9,031 bases of DNA from Streptomyces katrae (GTDB lineage Bacteria; Actinomycetota; Actinomycetes; Streptomycetales; Streptomycetaceae). The stretch lies in assembly GCF_000966975.1 (NCBI RefSeq), contig NZ_JZWV01000234.1:1-9031 (forward strand), read 5' to 3'. A program made the position numbers and the translations under genes. This document shows, piece after piece, positions 1-5,219 of this stretch (positions are counted from its first letter, which is position 1; each line of letters begins with the position of its first letter). The notes below the pieces were generated by a model that was given only the letters and a program-made list of their open reading frames with translations, ran no database searches and had not been told where the DNA came from.

Positions 1-81
1 ACCGCCCAGCAGCAACGACAGCTCGCTTCGGCCGTCAAGAACGCCCGCGAGATGGCCCTGCTGCCGTACGGCACCCGGTAA
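1..81 (+). CDS. rpsR: 30S ribosomal protein S18, C-terminal end (partial)
   Basis: Reading from base 1 in frame 1 gives 26 residues followed by TAA (79-81). They include KNAREMALLPYGTR, which matches the conserved S18 C-terminus (usual form K-N-[AS]-R-E-M-A-L-L-P-Y). S18 binds 16S rRNA with S6 on the platform of the small subunit. The preceding QQQRQ segment is, from memory, closer to the second S18 of Streptomyces, which lacks the zinc-binding cysteines and belongs to a Zur-controlled set of alternative ribosomal proteins, than to the housekeeping copy, which reads more like QHQRD. The cysteine region lies outside the window, so paralogue assignment is an inference. A hairpin follows the stop directly. 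Confidence 0.9.
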   Translation, partial: TAQQQRQLASAVKNAREMALLPYGTR

Positions 82-86
82 GGCCC

Positions 87-144
87 CCGGCCGGCGAGAG
101 GCGCCCCGCGCGGTCCGGGGCGCCTCAGCGATGGGTCCGGCCGG
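87..144. terminator. Nested hairpin between convergent rpsR and the small secreted peptide gene
   Basis: The inner stem is a perfect 10-bp inverted repeat, GAGGCGCCCC at 98-107 and GGGGCGCCTC at 117-126, with a 9-nt loop. An outer pair of CCGGCCGG (87-94 and 137-144) can close around it. It lies between the TAA of rpsR and the stop of the minus-strand gene at 147, so it can serve both directions. There is no U-tract, as is common in Streptomyces terminators. Confidence 0.75.
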
Positions 145-146
145 CT

Positions 147-383
147 CTAGCCGTAGATCTGCAGGCCCCAGCCGAAGGCGAAGTCCCAGTACGTGCAGCT
201 GAAGCGCTTGCCGGTGGCCTGGCCCGCGGCCACACAGGCCTCCGGTGTCGAGTAGACCATCACGGAGCCGACCGTGGCCCTCGCCGGCTGCGCCGGCTCG
301 GCCGCCTGGGCCGTCGCGACCGTGCCTCCCAGGACGAGCGCACTTCCCAAGGTGAGGCCTGTCATTGCACGGCGTGCGCGCAT
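147..383 (-). CDS. Small secreted peptide of 78 aa, function unknown
   Basis: I do not recognise a family. The N-terminus is a Sec signal peptide: RARR at residues 2-5, a hydrophobic core about 9-23, and an AQA|AEP cleavage site after residue 27. The mature part is about 51 aa with two cysteines (C50, C63) that could form one disulfide. It ends in an aromatic, glycine-rich stretch, TYWDFAFGWGLQIYG. The start at 383 is chosen because AGAGGGG (390-396) sits 6 nt upstream on the minus strand and the signal peptide begins there; a longer in-frame reading to 653 would bury the signal peptide. Such two-cysteine exported peptides are common in Streptomyces and mostly uncharacterised. The gene diverges from the DUF1203 gene and converges on rpsR. 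Confidence 0.75.
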   Translation of the reverse strand: MRARRAMTGLTLGSALVLGGTVATAQAAEPAQPARATVGSVMVYSTPEACVAAGQATGKRFSCTYWDFAFGWGLQIYG

Positions 384-434
384 GGTGTTCCCCTCTCGTG
401 GAGCCGGTGCTGTCGGGTGCGCGACCAGGGTCCC

Positions 435-472
435 GAGGAACGGTCCAGGAACGACGGGGAACGGGTGGAACC
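435..472 (-). promoter_or_regulatory. Four iterated GTTCC repeats upstream of the small secreted peptide
   Basis: On the minus strand this stretch reads GTTCC four times, with start-to-start spacings of 9, 10 and 11 nt (plus-strand GGAAC at 437, 448, 458 and 467). It lies about 55-90 nt upstream of the ATG at 383, where a promoter would be expected. Repeats spaced by about one helical turn are typical of sites for tandem-binding response regulators. The units resemble, but do not match, Streptomyces PhoP direct-repeat units (GTTCA-type). The regulator is unknown. Confidence 0.4.
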
Positions 473-575
473 CCGGTCGAGCACGGCTGGTGCGGCTCGT
501 TCCTCCCGCAGCGCACCAGGTGATTCGATCGAGCGCGTGGTCGGATTTCGGCCAGCATCCGGGGACCGCGCCACG

Positions 576-581
576 CAAGCT
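576..581 (+). promoter_or_regulatory. Candidate leaderless -10 element of the DUF1203 gene
   Basis: CAAGCT keeps the A at position 2 and T at position 6 of the actinobacterial TANNNT -10 box. It is followed by 6 nt and the ATG at 588. No Shine-Dalgarno site and no convincing -35 are visible. The call rests mainly on the same geometry recurring at 1677, 3218 and 4367. Confidence 0.35.
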
Positions 582-587
582 GAGCGC

Positions 588-1100
588 ATGACAACACCGA
601 CCTACCAGCCGTCGCCCATCGCTCCCCCCGTTCTCCGGGAGCTCCGCGACCACGACGACGCCGGCGTCGTTCCCCGCCCTTACACGTACGACCCGGCTGG
701 AGCCCCTTTGCGCTGCTGTCTGCGCCGTAGCCGCGCCGACGAACGGATCTCACTGGTGTCCTACGCTCCGCTGCGCAGATGGGCCGTGGAGGTGGGCGCC
801 GACCCGGGAGCCTATGACGAGACGGGCCCGGTCTTCGTCCACGCCGGCCCGTGCGGGGGGGCGGATCCGGCCTCCGGCCATCCGTTCGCCGAGACGGGGG
901 CGCTGCGCGCATTCCGCCGCTACGACGCCGAGGGCCACATCGCGGGTGGCGCGATGGTGCGGTTGCCGGACGATCCCGCCGGGGCCCAGGCAGCCGTGGA
1001 CCAGGCCCTCCGCGCCGCCTTCACCTTCCCCGACGTCGTGCTCGTGCACGTACGGGCGGTGGAGTACGGCTGTTTCCTGTACGAGGTGCGCCGGCCCTGA
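588..1100 (+). CDS. DUF1203 family protein, 170 aa
   Basis: The product matches the DUF1203 pattern across its length: an N-terminal APPVLRELR segment, the central RCCLRRSRADERISLVSYAP block (about residues 44-63), then GAYDETGPVFVHAGPC with conserved Gly, His and Cys, a ALRAFRRYDAEGHI segment, and a C-terminal block ending GCFLYEVRRP. The family is widespread in actinobacteria and proteobacteria; its biochemical function is not known to me. There is no signal peptide or membrane segment, so it is probably cytoplasmic. The start at 588 is preferred over the upstream in-frame start at 417 because residues before it look like translated intergenic DNA and the family normally starts near here. 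No good ribosome binding site precedes the ATG. Confidence 0.85.
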   Translation: MTTPTYQPSPIAPPVLRELRDHDDAGVVPRPYTYDPAGAPLRCCLRRSRADERISLVSYAPLRRWAVEVGADPGAYDETGPVFVHAGPCGGADPASGHPFAETGALRAFRRYDAEGHIAGGAMVRLPDDPAGAQAAVDQALRAAFTFPDVVLVHVRAVEYGCFLYEVRRP

Positions 1101-1164
1101 CGGAGCATCGACGACGGTGCGTGGTCGTTCGACGGAGCTCAACTGCCTTCAGGGATCAAACCCC

Positions 1165-1195
1165 TTGACCTCGACCGTACTTGATGTAGCACCGT
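1165..1195 (+). promoter_or_regulatory. MerR-type promoter and operator of the SgcJ/EcaC gene
   Basis: A -35 TTGACC (1165-1170) and a -10-like CACCGT (1190-1195) are separated by 19 bp, the over-long spacer typical of promoters activated by MerR-family regulators. Inside the spacer lies an imperfect dyad, ACCTCGA (1168-1174) and TTGATGT (1181-1187), 5 of 7 positions complementary. It resembles the ACCTCAA/TTGAGGT operators of actinobacterial MerR regulators. Transcription would start at or next to the ATG at 1203. No MerR gene is in the window. Confidence 0.55.
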
Positions 1196-1202
1196 GGGGC
1201 AC

Positions 1203-1607
1203 ATGCACACGGACTCCGCTGCGCGCGCCGCAGACATCGAAGCCATCAAGCAGGTCGTCGCCGTCGTCGAGCACTCCCAGCAGCACAAGGACCCCGACGA
1301 GTTCCTCGCCCTCTTCCACCCCGACGCGGTCTGGACGACCGCGGGCGGGAAGGTCCTCATAGGTCTGGACGCGATATCGGAGTTCACCCGCCAGGTCCTC
1401 CCCGCAGCCGACTGGGACGGCAAGGTCACCTACGAGGTGCTCCACGTGCTCTTCATCCGTCCCGACGTCGCGGCGGTCAAGGTCCGCCAGCTCTACCTGA
1501 GCCCGGACGCCGGGAGCGAGGGCGCCCCGCTGTACGTGATGTCCAGGCAGGACGACGGGCGCTGGCTGCTGACCGCCTGCCAGAACACCGCGGTCGCCGC
1601 CGGCTGA
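1203..1607 (+). CDS. SgcJ/EcaC family (SnoaL-like, NTF2 fold) protein, 134 aa
   Basis: The sequence follows the SgcJ/EcaC pattern: an N-terminal helix (ADIEAIKQVVAVVEHSQQ), then DEFLALFHPDAVWTTAGG, GLDAISEFTRQVLP, a strand HVLFIRPDVAAVKVRQ, and a C-terminal PLYVMSRQDDGRWLLTACQN. The family forms small cone-shaped NTF2-like dimers. Some members sit in antibiotic clusters (SgcJ in enediyne biosynthesis), but most are isolated genes of unknown substrate, and the 'oxidoreductase' label often attached is weakly founded. An alternative GTG start at 1194 would add three residues. ATG 1203 is preferred because the MerR-type promoter predicts a transcript beginning about there, which would be leaderless; no Shine-Dalgarno site is properly spaced. 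Confidence 0.85.
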   Translation: MHTDSAARAADIEAIKQVVAVVEHSQQHKDPDEFLALFHPDAVWTTAGGKVLIGLDAISEFTRQVLPAADWDGKVTYEVLHVLFIRPDVAAVKVRQLYLSPDAGSEGAPLYVMSRQDDGRWLLTACQNTAVAAG

Positions 1608-1620
1608 GGCCCGCAACGAG

Positions 1621-1661
1621 ATCCCCGCACGTGTCCTTCCGGATCCACGGCCGACGGGGAT
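1621..1661 (+). terminator. Possible weak hairpin after the SgcJ/EcaC gene
   Basis: ATCCCCG (1621-1627) is the exact reverse complement of CGGGGAT (1655-1661). The 27-nt loop is long, so this may be a weak terminator or chance. Confidence 0.25.
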
Positions 1662-1676
1662 GTCAGAGGCGGATCG

Positions 1677-1682
1677 TAGATT
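1677..1682 (+). promoter_or_regulatory. Leaderless -10 element of the 192-aa unknown gene
   Basis: TAGATT fits TANNNT exactly and is followed by 6 nt (CCTTTC) and the ATG at 1689, so transcription would begin on the start codon. No Shine-Dalgarno site is present. No clear -35 is seen 17-18 bp upstream. Confidence 0.55.
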
Positions 1683-1688
1683 CCTTTC

Positions 1689-2267
1689 ATGGGTACCTAC
1701 TTGTGCTGCGTCGACGCCGGGGACTGGTCGGACGAGGACATCCTCCGGCCGGCCGCCCGGCTGCTCGACGGCGAACTGCTCGGGCGCGGCCTTCCGCCCT
1801 GCCCGCCGCCGGCGTCCGGCTCCGCTCCCGGGGGCGGAACGTCCTTCGAGGAGAAGATGTACCGGCCGATGCAGAGCTTCGAGGCCCTGTGCCGGAGCCT
1901 GCCCGGCGGGGACGAGTGCTGCGAGGTACTGCTCGGCTGGGACCTGCTGATACCGGTCGACTTCGAAGGGGACGTGACCCTGCCGGTGTCGGGGCCTTAC
2001 AGCGAGACCACGACCGTCCACAGCGCGTACCGCGTACTCGCGACGGCACAGCGCCTGGCCGTCCGGCTGGCCCTGCCACCGCAGGTCCCCCGGAACGGCG
2101 GCAACCTCGGCCTCTGCATCTGGTTCGACGGCCCGGCCGCCGCCAGGGCGGCCGTGACCCATCCCGGTGCGTGGGCCGAGGACCTGGACGCCTCCTTCTA
2201 CACGGCGCTCTACCTCCGTGCCGCCGAGCACTCGATCCGCCGACAGTGCCCCATGCACTACGTCTGA
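1689..2267 (+). CDS. Hypothetical protein, 192 aa
   Basis: I do not recognise the family. Codon use is typical of a real high-GC gene, and it is framed by a leaderless-type promoter and a strong terminator hairpin immediately after the stop. The protein starts MGTYLCCVDAGDWSDEDI, has no signal peptide or membrane helix, and is acidic. A low-complexity Pro/Gly/Ser linker (about residues 36-50) separates an N-terminal segment from a larger C-terminal part containing GWDLLIPVDFEGDVTLPVSG and LGLCIWFDGPAAARAAVTHPG. It contains nine cysteines, including two CC pairs (C6-C7 and in DECCEV), unusual for a Streptomyces cytoplasmic protein, but they are not spaced as a known metal site. It could be an orphan immunity- or stress-type protein; nothing in the sequence decides this. 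Confidence 0.75.
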   Translation: MGTYLCCVDAGDWSDEDILRPAARLLDGELLGRGLPPCPPPASGSAPGGGTSFEEKMYRPMQSFEALCRSLPGGDECCEVLLGWDLLIPVDFEGDVTLPVSGPYSETTTVHSAYRVLATAQRLAVRLALPPQVPRNGGNLGLCIWFDGPAAARAAVTHPGAWAEDLDASFYTALYLRAAEHSIRRQCPMHYV

Positions 2268-2296
2268 CCGACGCGCCGGCCGACCGGCTGCGTCGG
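2268..2296 (+). terminator. Strong intrinsic terminator of the 192-aa unknown gene
   Basis: Directly after the TGA (2265-2267), CCGACGC plus GCCGG (2268-2279) pairs with CCGGC (2284-2288) plus GCGTCGG (2290-2296) around a CCGA tetraloop. This gives 12 bp with one bulged T at 2289. There is no U-tract. Confidence 0.75.
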
Positions 2297-2408
2297 CCAC
2301 CCAGGGGTACCCCCACGAGGCTGACGGCCGTTGCGGACCGTAACCGTTGTGGAGGCGGTCTGGTTGTGCGGTGGGCAAGGTGATCCCACGAGTGTGAAGG
2401 CAGCGTCC

Positions 2409-3182
2409 ATGACGACCAGCACGACCACGGCCCCCGCCATCAGCCGGATCCTGAGCGCTGCCGCGCTCGCGACCGCGCTCGCCCTCGGTTCCGGGACGGG
2501 GGCGGTGGCCGCGGGCCCCGCTGGCGACGGCTGGAAGGGGGAAGGTGGTCTCACCCTGAACGCCGCCGACAACGCCAGCGTCGACGCCTACGTCGAGCGG
2601 GCGAAGGACGCCGAGGAGGCGATCAGCACGGACGTCCGCGCCGCCGCCCTCGTCACGGGCGCGGAGCTGGTCGGGTTCGAGTACCGCCTCAAGTCCGCCG
2701 ACTCCCTCAAGCGGAAAGTCGCCACCTCCCTGCGGGAGCGCCCCGGGCAGAACGTGGACACGGTGCTGGCGGGACTGGGCGACGCCGTCCGCTACACCCT
2801 GCAGTGGCCGGACGACGCCTACAGCGACGGCGTGACCACGGCCTCCGCGCTCCTGTCCGCCTGGGGCAACGACAACACCAAGTGGTCCAACACCTGGGGT
2901 CGCAGCAGCGGTTACAAGGGGCTCAACACCGGTTGGCGGGCACCGCGCTCCGGGCAGCTGTTCGAGGTCCAGTTCCACACCCCCGCCAGCAAGCACGCCC
3001 AGGAAGTCACCCACCTGCTCTACGAGGAGCAGCGCCTCCCCTCGACCTCGCCGGCCCGGAAGAAGGAGCTCCAGGCCCTCCAGGATGCCGAGTTCGCCGC
3101 GGTTCCGGTCCCGGCCGGCGCGGACCGGCTGAGCCCGCCCGCCAGGACCGGCGTCCCGCTCCCCGTTCCCGTGGGACGCTGA
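2409..3182 (+). CDS. Secreted RelA/SpoT-type ATP:nucleotide 3'-pyrophosphokinase, 257 aa
   Basis: This looks like the extracellular Streptomyces enzyme that moves pyrophosphate from ATP to the 3'-OH of purine nucleotides (EC 2.7.6.4). A Sec signal peptide (hydrophobic core about residues 14-34, cleavage near AVAA|GP at 35) precedes a RelA/SpoT synthetase-type domain. Visible motifs are EYRLKSADSLKRK (91-103, the R-x-K...S-x-x-K ATP-binding segment), GDAVRY (124-129, with the expected metal-binding Asp125), GYKGLN (168-173, corresponding to GYRSLH with the nucleotide-stacking Tyr169), and FEVQFHT (185-191, corresponding to the catalytic E-x-Q). There is no hydrolase, TGS or ACT domain. The Pro-rich tail after about 240 is probably disordered. 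The ATG at 2409 has GAAGG (2396-2400) 8 nt upstream and begins the signal peptide. The gene is monocistronic, flanked by hairpins. Confidence 0.85.
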   Translation: MTTSTTTAPAISRILSAAALATALALGSGTGAVAAGPAGDGWKGEGGLTLNAADNASVDAYVERAKDAEEAISTDVRAAALVTGAELVGFEYRLKSADSLKRKVATSLRERPGQNVDTVLAGLGDAVRYTLQWPDDAYSDGVTTASALLSAWGNDNTKWSNTWGRSSGYKGLNTGWRAPRSGQLFEVQFHTPASKHAQEVTHLLYEEQRLPSTSPARKKELQALQDAEFAAVPVPAGADRLSPPARTGVPLPVPVGR

Positions 3183-3186
3183 CCCA

Positions 3187-3216
3187 CCCCAGCGCCGCCT
3201 GGGCTCGGCGCCGGGG
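3187..3216 (+). terminator. Terminator of the secreted pyrophosphokinase gene
   Basis: CCCC-A-GCGCCG (3187-3197) pairs with CGGCGC-C-GGGG (3206-3216) around an 8-nt loop, ten pairs with one A.C mismatch. It starts 4 nt after the stop and ends 1 nt before the -10 of the next gene, so terminator and promoter are packed together. Confidence 0.65.
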
Positions 3217-3217
3217 C

Positions 3218-3223
3218 TAGCCT
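3218..3223 (+). promoter_or_regulatory. Leaderless -10 element of the acetyltransferase gene
   Basis: TAGCCT fits TANNNT and is followed by 6 nt (GGCGGG) and the ATG at 3230. The expected -35 region falls inside the upstream terminator hairpin and has no TTGAC-like sequence. Confidence 0.5.
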
Positions 3224-3229
3224 GGCGGG

Positions 3230-3688
3230 ATGAGGATTGCAGTCGATGACCTGTCGGGCTCCGAAGTCGCCGCGTTCCTGGCCGAGCACGTCGCGGAGAT
3301 GCGGTCCATCACCCCGCCGGAGAGCAAGCACGCCCTGGACCTGGAGGGCCTGCGCCGGCCCGGCGTCACGTTCTGGACGGTGACGGACGACGACGGGAGC
3401 ATCGTCGGCTGCGGCGCCCTCAAGGCGTTGGCGGCCGGCCATGCCGAGGTCAAGTCGATGCGTACGGCGTCCGCCCGCAAGCGCTCGGGCGTGGCCTCCC
3501 TCCTCCTCGGCCACCTGATCGGCGAGGCCCGCAGGATGGGGTACGCGCGCCTGAGCCTGGAGACGGGCGCCGCGGAGTTCTTCGCCCCGGCCCGTGCCCT
3601 GTACGCGAAGTTCGGCTTCGAGCCGTGCGCCCCGTTCGCCGACTACAAGCCGGACCCCCTCAGCGTGTTCCTGACCCGCGCCCTCTGA
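3230..3688 (+). CDS. GNAT family N-acetyltransferase (YsnE-like), 152 aa
   Basis: This is a single GNAT domain that transfers acetyl from acetyl-CoA to an amine. Seen in order: TFWTVTDDDGSIVGCGALK (about 47-65, strands 2-3), HAEVKSMRTA (71-80, strand 4), the acetyl-CoA pyrophosphate loop ARKRSGVASLLL (82-93, a K-R-S-G-V-A variant of the usual Q/R-x-x-G-x-A), GYARLSLETG, and the C-terminal ALYAKFGFEPCAPFADY typical of strands 6-7. The pattern with ESKHALDLEGLR near the N-terminus and FFAPARALYAKFGFEPC is that of the YsnE/PhnO-like subgroup, whose substrate is unsettled. It is complete and of usual length. It stands alone, with a leaderless-type start and a hairpin behind it. Confidence 0.88.
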   Translation: MRIAVDDLSGSEVAAFLAEHVAEMRSITPPESKHALDLEGLRRPGVTFWTVTDDDGSIVGCGALKALAAGHAEVKSMRTASARKRSGVASLLLGHLIGEARRMGYARLSLETGAAEFFAPARALYAKFGFEPCAPFADYKPDPLSVFLTRAL

Positions 3689-3694
3689 CCCGGC

Positions 3695-3718
3695 CCCGCG
3701 CCGGCACCGGGGCGCGGG
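3695..3718. terminator. Bidirectional terminator between acetyltransferase and kinase genes
   Basis: CCCGCGCC (3695-3702) and GGCGCGGG (3711-3718) form a perfect 8-bp stem with an 8-nt loop. It lies between the convergent stops at 3688 (+) and 3743 (-). A short tandem run of CGTCAC/CGTCAC/CGTCAG follows at 3729-3746. Confidence 0.65.
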
Positions 3719-3742
3719 CTCCGGTCAGCGTCACCGTCACCG

Positions 3743-4355
3743 TCAGACGGTGGTGAGGACGAGGTCGGCGCGGTGGCGGCCCAGGGCGACGAGACGGGCG
3801 TTGGGCTCGTCCGAGCGGGCCACCCAGTCACGCGCGTACGCCGGGTCCTTGCCGTGCCGCACGTGACGGCCGATCAGCCGCTCCAGGCGCAGGTCCTCGG
3901 CCGGGTCGAGGTACCAGGCCTCGTCCAGGAGCGGCCGTACCGAGGCCCACTCCCCCGCGTCGTGCAGCAGGTAGTTCCCCTCGGTGATCACCAGCGGTAC
4001 GTCCGGGGCGACGGGGACGCTGCCCGCGATCGGCTCCTCCAGCGAGCGGTCGAAGGCCGGCGCGTACACCGTGGAACCCCGCTGGGGTGCGCGCAGCCGC
4101 CGCAACAGGGCCACGTAGCCGGCGGCGTCGAAGGTGTCGGGGGCGCCCTTGCGGTCGGCGCGGCCCAGGCGCTCCAGTACGGCCTGCGCGAGGTGGAACC
4201 CGTCCATCGGGACCACCACGGCCCGCTCCGGCCCGAGCGCTTCCGCGATCCGGGCGGCCAGTGTCGACTTCCCGGCCCCCGGTGGTCCCCAGGACCCGCC
4301 GCTCGCCCGTGGCTGCCAGCGCTTCCGCTCTCGATACCGGTTCCGTGGTACGCAT
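3743..4355 (-). pseudogene. Uridine-kinase-like P-loop nucleoside/nucleotide kinase, frameshifted before Walker A
   Basis: Downstream of about 4290 the minus strand encodes a typical small kinase of the phosphoribulokinase/uridine kinase family: Walker A GPPGAGKST, VVPMDGFHL (substrate Asp region), DTFDAAGYVALLRRLR, YAPAFDRSLEEPIAG, VITEGNYLL, and a lid-like RLERLIGRHVRHGKDPAYARDWV, ending RADLVLTTV. The expected N-terminus, MRTTEPVSRAEALAATGERRVLG, lies in a different frame starting at 4355. Relatives read roughly V-L-G-[IV]-x-G-x-P-G-A-G-K-S, so a few bases appear to be missing at about 4281-4292; loss of about 8 nt between short repeats would explain it. The start at 4355 is supported by a -10-like CAGGAT 6 nt upstream. 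An ATG at 4363 opens the kinase frame without a frameshift but yields an Arg-rich, atypical N-terminus and overlaps that -10. It is either a recent pseudogene or a sequencing error; the rest is intact. Confidence 0.7.
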
Positions 4356-4361
4356 CCGTCC

Positions 4362-4367
4362 ATCCTG
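4362..4367 (-). promoter_or_regulatory. Candidate leaderless -10 of the kinase gene
   Basis: On the minus strand CAGGAT (4367 to 4362) retains A2 and T6 of TANNNT and lies 6 nt before the ATG at 4355. No Shine-Dalgarno site is seen. The upstream gene ends at 4398, so read-through from it is also possible; no hairpin separates the two. Confidence 0.35.
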
Positions 4368-4397
4368 CCCGAGGAACGCGGCCCGTTCGGTACCGGT

Positions 4398-5204
4398 TCA
4401 CGGGGCCGTCAGCTGCCAGGGTCCCCAGCCGCCGCCCGGGGCGGATTGCCAGATCTCCCACGTGCGGTCCCTGTTCCACTCGCGGGCCGCCACGTGCAGC
4501 CTGCCGTCGGGCAGTTGTTCCACGGAGCTGGGCTGGCTCAGGCCGACGCCGGCGTCCGGGACCTGGCCCATGGACCGGGTCGGGCCCCATCCGGCGGTCG
4601 CGTCCTGCTGATGGCGCAGCTCCATCGAGCCGGCGCCGTACGCCCCGGAGGCGAAGGCGTCGATGCTGCCGTCCCGCTCCTTGAACAGCACGACTCCGCC
4701 GTGGTACGGGGTCGGTGCGAGGCCGAAGGCGTCCACTGCGCTCCAGCCACCCGCAGCGCCGTCGTCCTCCACCGTGTGGCAGAAGGAACCGTAGGTGGAG
4801 AAGAGCAGTTCCATCCTGCCCGCCGAGTTCTCGAGCGCCGTCATGGCGTAGCTCTTCGGGCCCACGGTTGCCGCGCTCACCCGCTGCCAGCCCCCGTACG
4901 CGCCGCCGGGTCCGTTCTGCTCGCGATGCCAGACGAAGGGCAGGCCTCCGGTCGCGGTGGCGTCGTAGAAGAGCTGGAGCTGCGCGATCCGGCCGTCCGC
5001 ACGCTCCACGGACACCAAGGTGCCCGCCACCGGCGAGCTCGCCAGGCCCTTGGCCCCGCTGTCCGTCGAGCACGTGGCGGTCGCGGTCTGCGCCACCGCC
5101 GCGGGGGCCATCGCCACCCCCGTGCACGTCAGCGCCATCGAGAGCGCGCCGCCCGCGCATGCCCGGACCCACTTGCCCCGTAAGCCCCCGCTGAGCATTC
5201 CCAT
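4398..5204 (-). CDS. Secreted protein with Trp/Gly-rich propeller-like repeats, 268 aa
   Basis: A Sec signal peptide (GKWVR at 10-14, hydrophobic core about 15-33, cleavage near AVA|QT after 38) precedes a mature protein of about 230 aa. Four or five repeats end in Gly-Trp turns: YGGWQRVS, AGGWSAVDAFG, AGWGPTRSMG and GGGWGPWQLT, each preceded by a strand rich in L/M-E-L-x-F or D-x-F-A (RMELLFSTYG, SIDAFASG, RLHVAAREW). This pattern is seen in PLL-like or sialidase-like beta-propellers and lectin-type surface proteins of Streptomyces. No catalytic residues can be assigned. Two cysteines in the mature part (C45 and the one in GSFCHT) may form a disulfide. ATG 5204 has AGAGGGGGG about 5 nt upstream; ATG 5198 two codons later is a less likely alternative. 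A carbohydrate-binding role is possible but unproven. Confidence 0.75.
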   Translation of the reverse strand: MGMLSGGLRGKWVRACAGGALSMALTCTGVAMAPAAVAQTATATCSTDSGAKGLASSPVAGTLVSVERADGRIAQLQLFYDATATGGLPFVWHREQNGPGGAYGGWQRVSAATVGPKSYAMTALENSAGRMELLFSTYGSFCHTVEDDGAAGGWSAVDAFGLAPTPYHGGVVLFKERDGSIDAFASGAYGAGSMELRHQQDATAGWGPTRSMGQVPDAGVGLSQPSSVEQLPDGRLHVAAREWNRDRTWEIWQSAPGGGWGPWQLTAP

Positions 5205-5219
5205 CCGTTCCCCCCTCTC

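Noticed and set aside
417..587. Upstream extension of the DUF1203 protein to 417
   Set aside because: The extra 57 residues are Arg/Ser-rich translated intergenic sequence overlapping the upstream region of the divergent gene and do not resemble the family N-terminus.
2304..2313. Palindrome GGGGTACCCC
   Set aside because: A 10-bp palindrome with no loop in a gene gap is likely chance in this base composition; the stronger hairpin at 2268-2296 explains termination.
2328..2352. Direct repeat CCGTTGCGG / CCGTTGTGG upstream of the pyrophosphokinase
   Set aside because: Two 9-bp near-copies 16 bp apart in GC-rich DNA, with no promoter elements fitting around them; too weak to call an operator.
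2331..2408. Upstream TTG start for the secreted pyrophosphokinase
   Set aside because: It would add 26 residues in front of the signal peptide and has no Shine-Dalgarno site; ATG 2409 has GAAGG at good spacing.
1149..3014. 621-aa minus-strand open frame
   Set aside because: It runs antisense across three well-supported plus-strand genes (SgcJ/EcaC, the 192-aa protein and the pyrophosphokinase) and is low-complexity Gly/Ala/Val/Arg, a typical GC-rich shadow frame.
4353..4363. ATG at 4363 as the kinase start
   Set aside because: It avoids the frameshift but gives an atypical Arg-rich N-terminus, overlaps the candidate -10, and leaves the family-like MRTTEP...RRVLG segment in the other frame unexplained. 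Kept only as an alternative.
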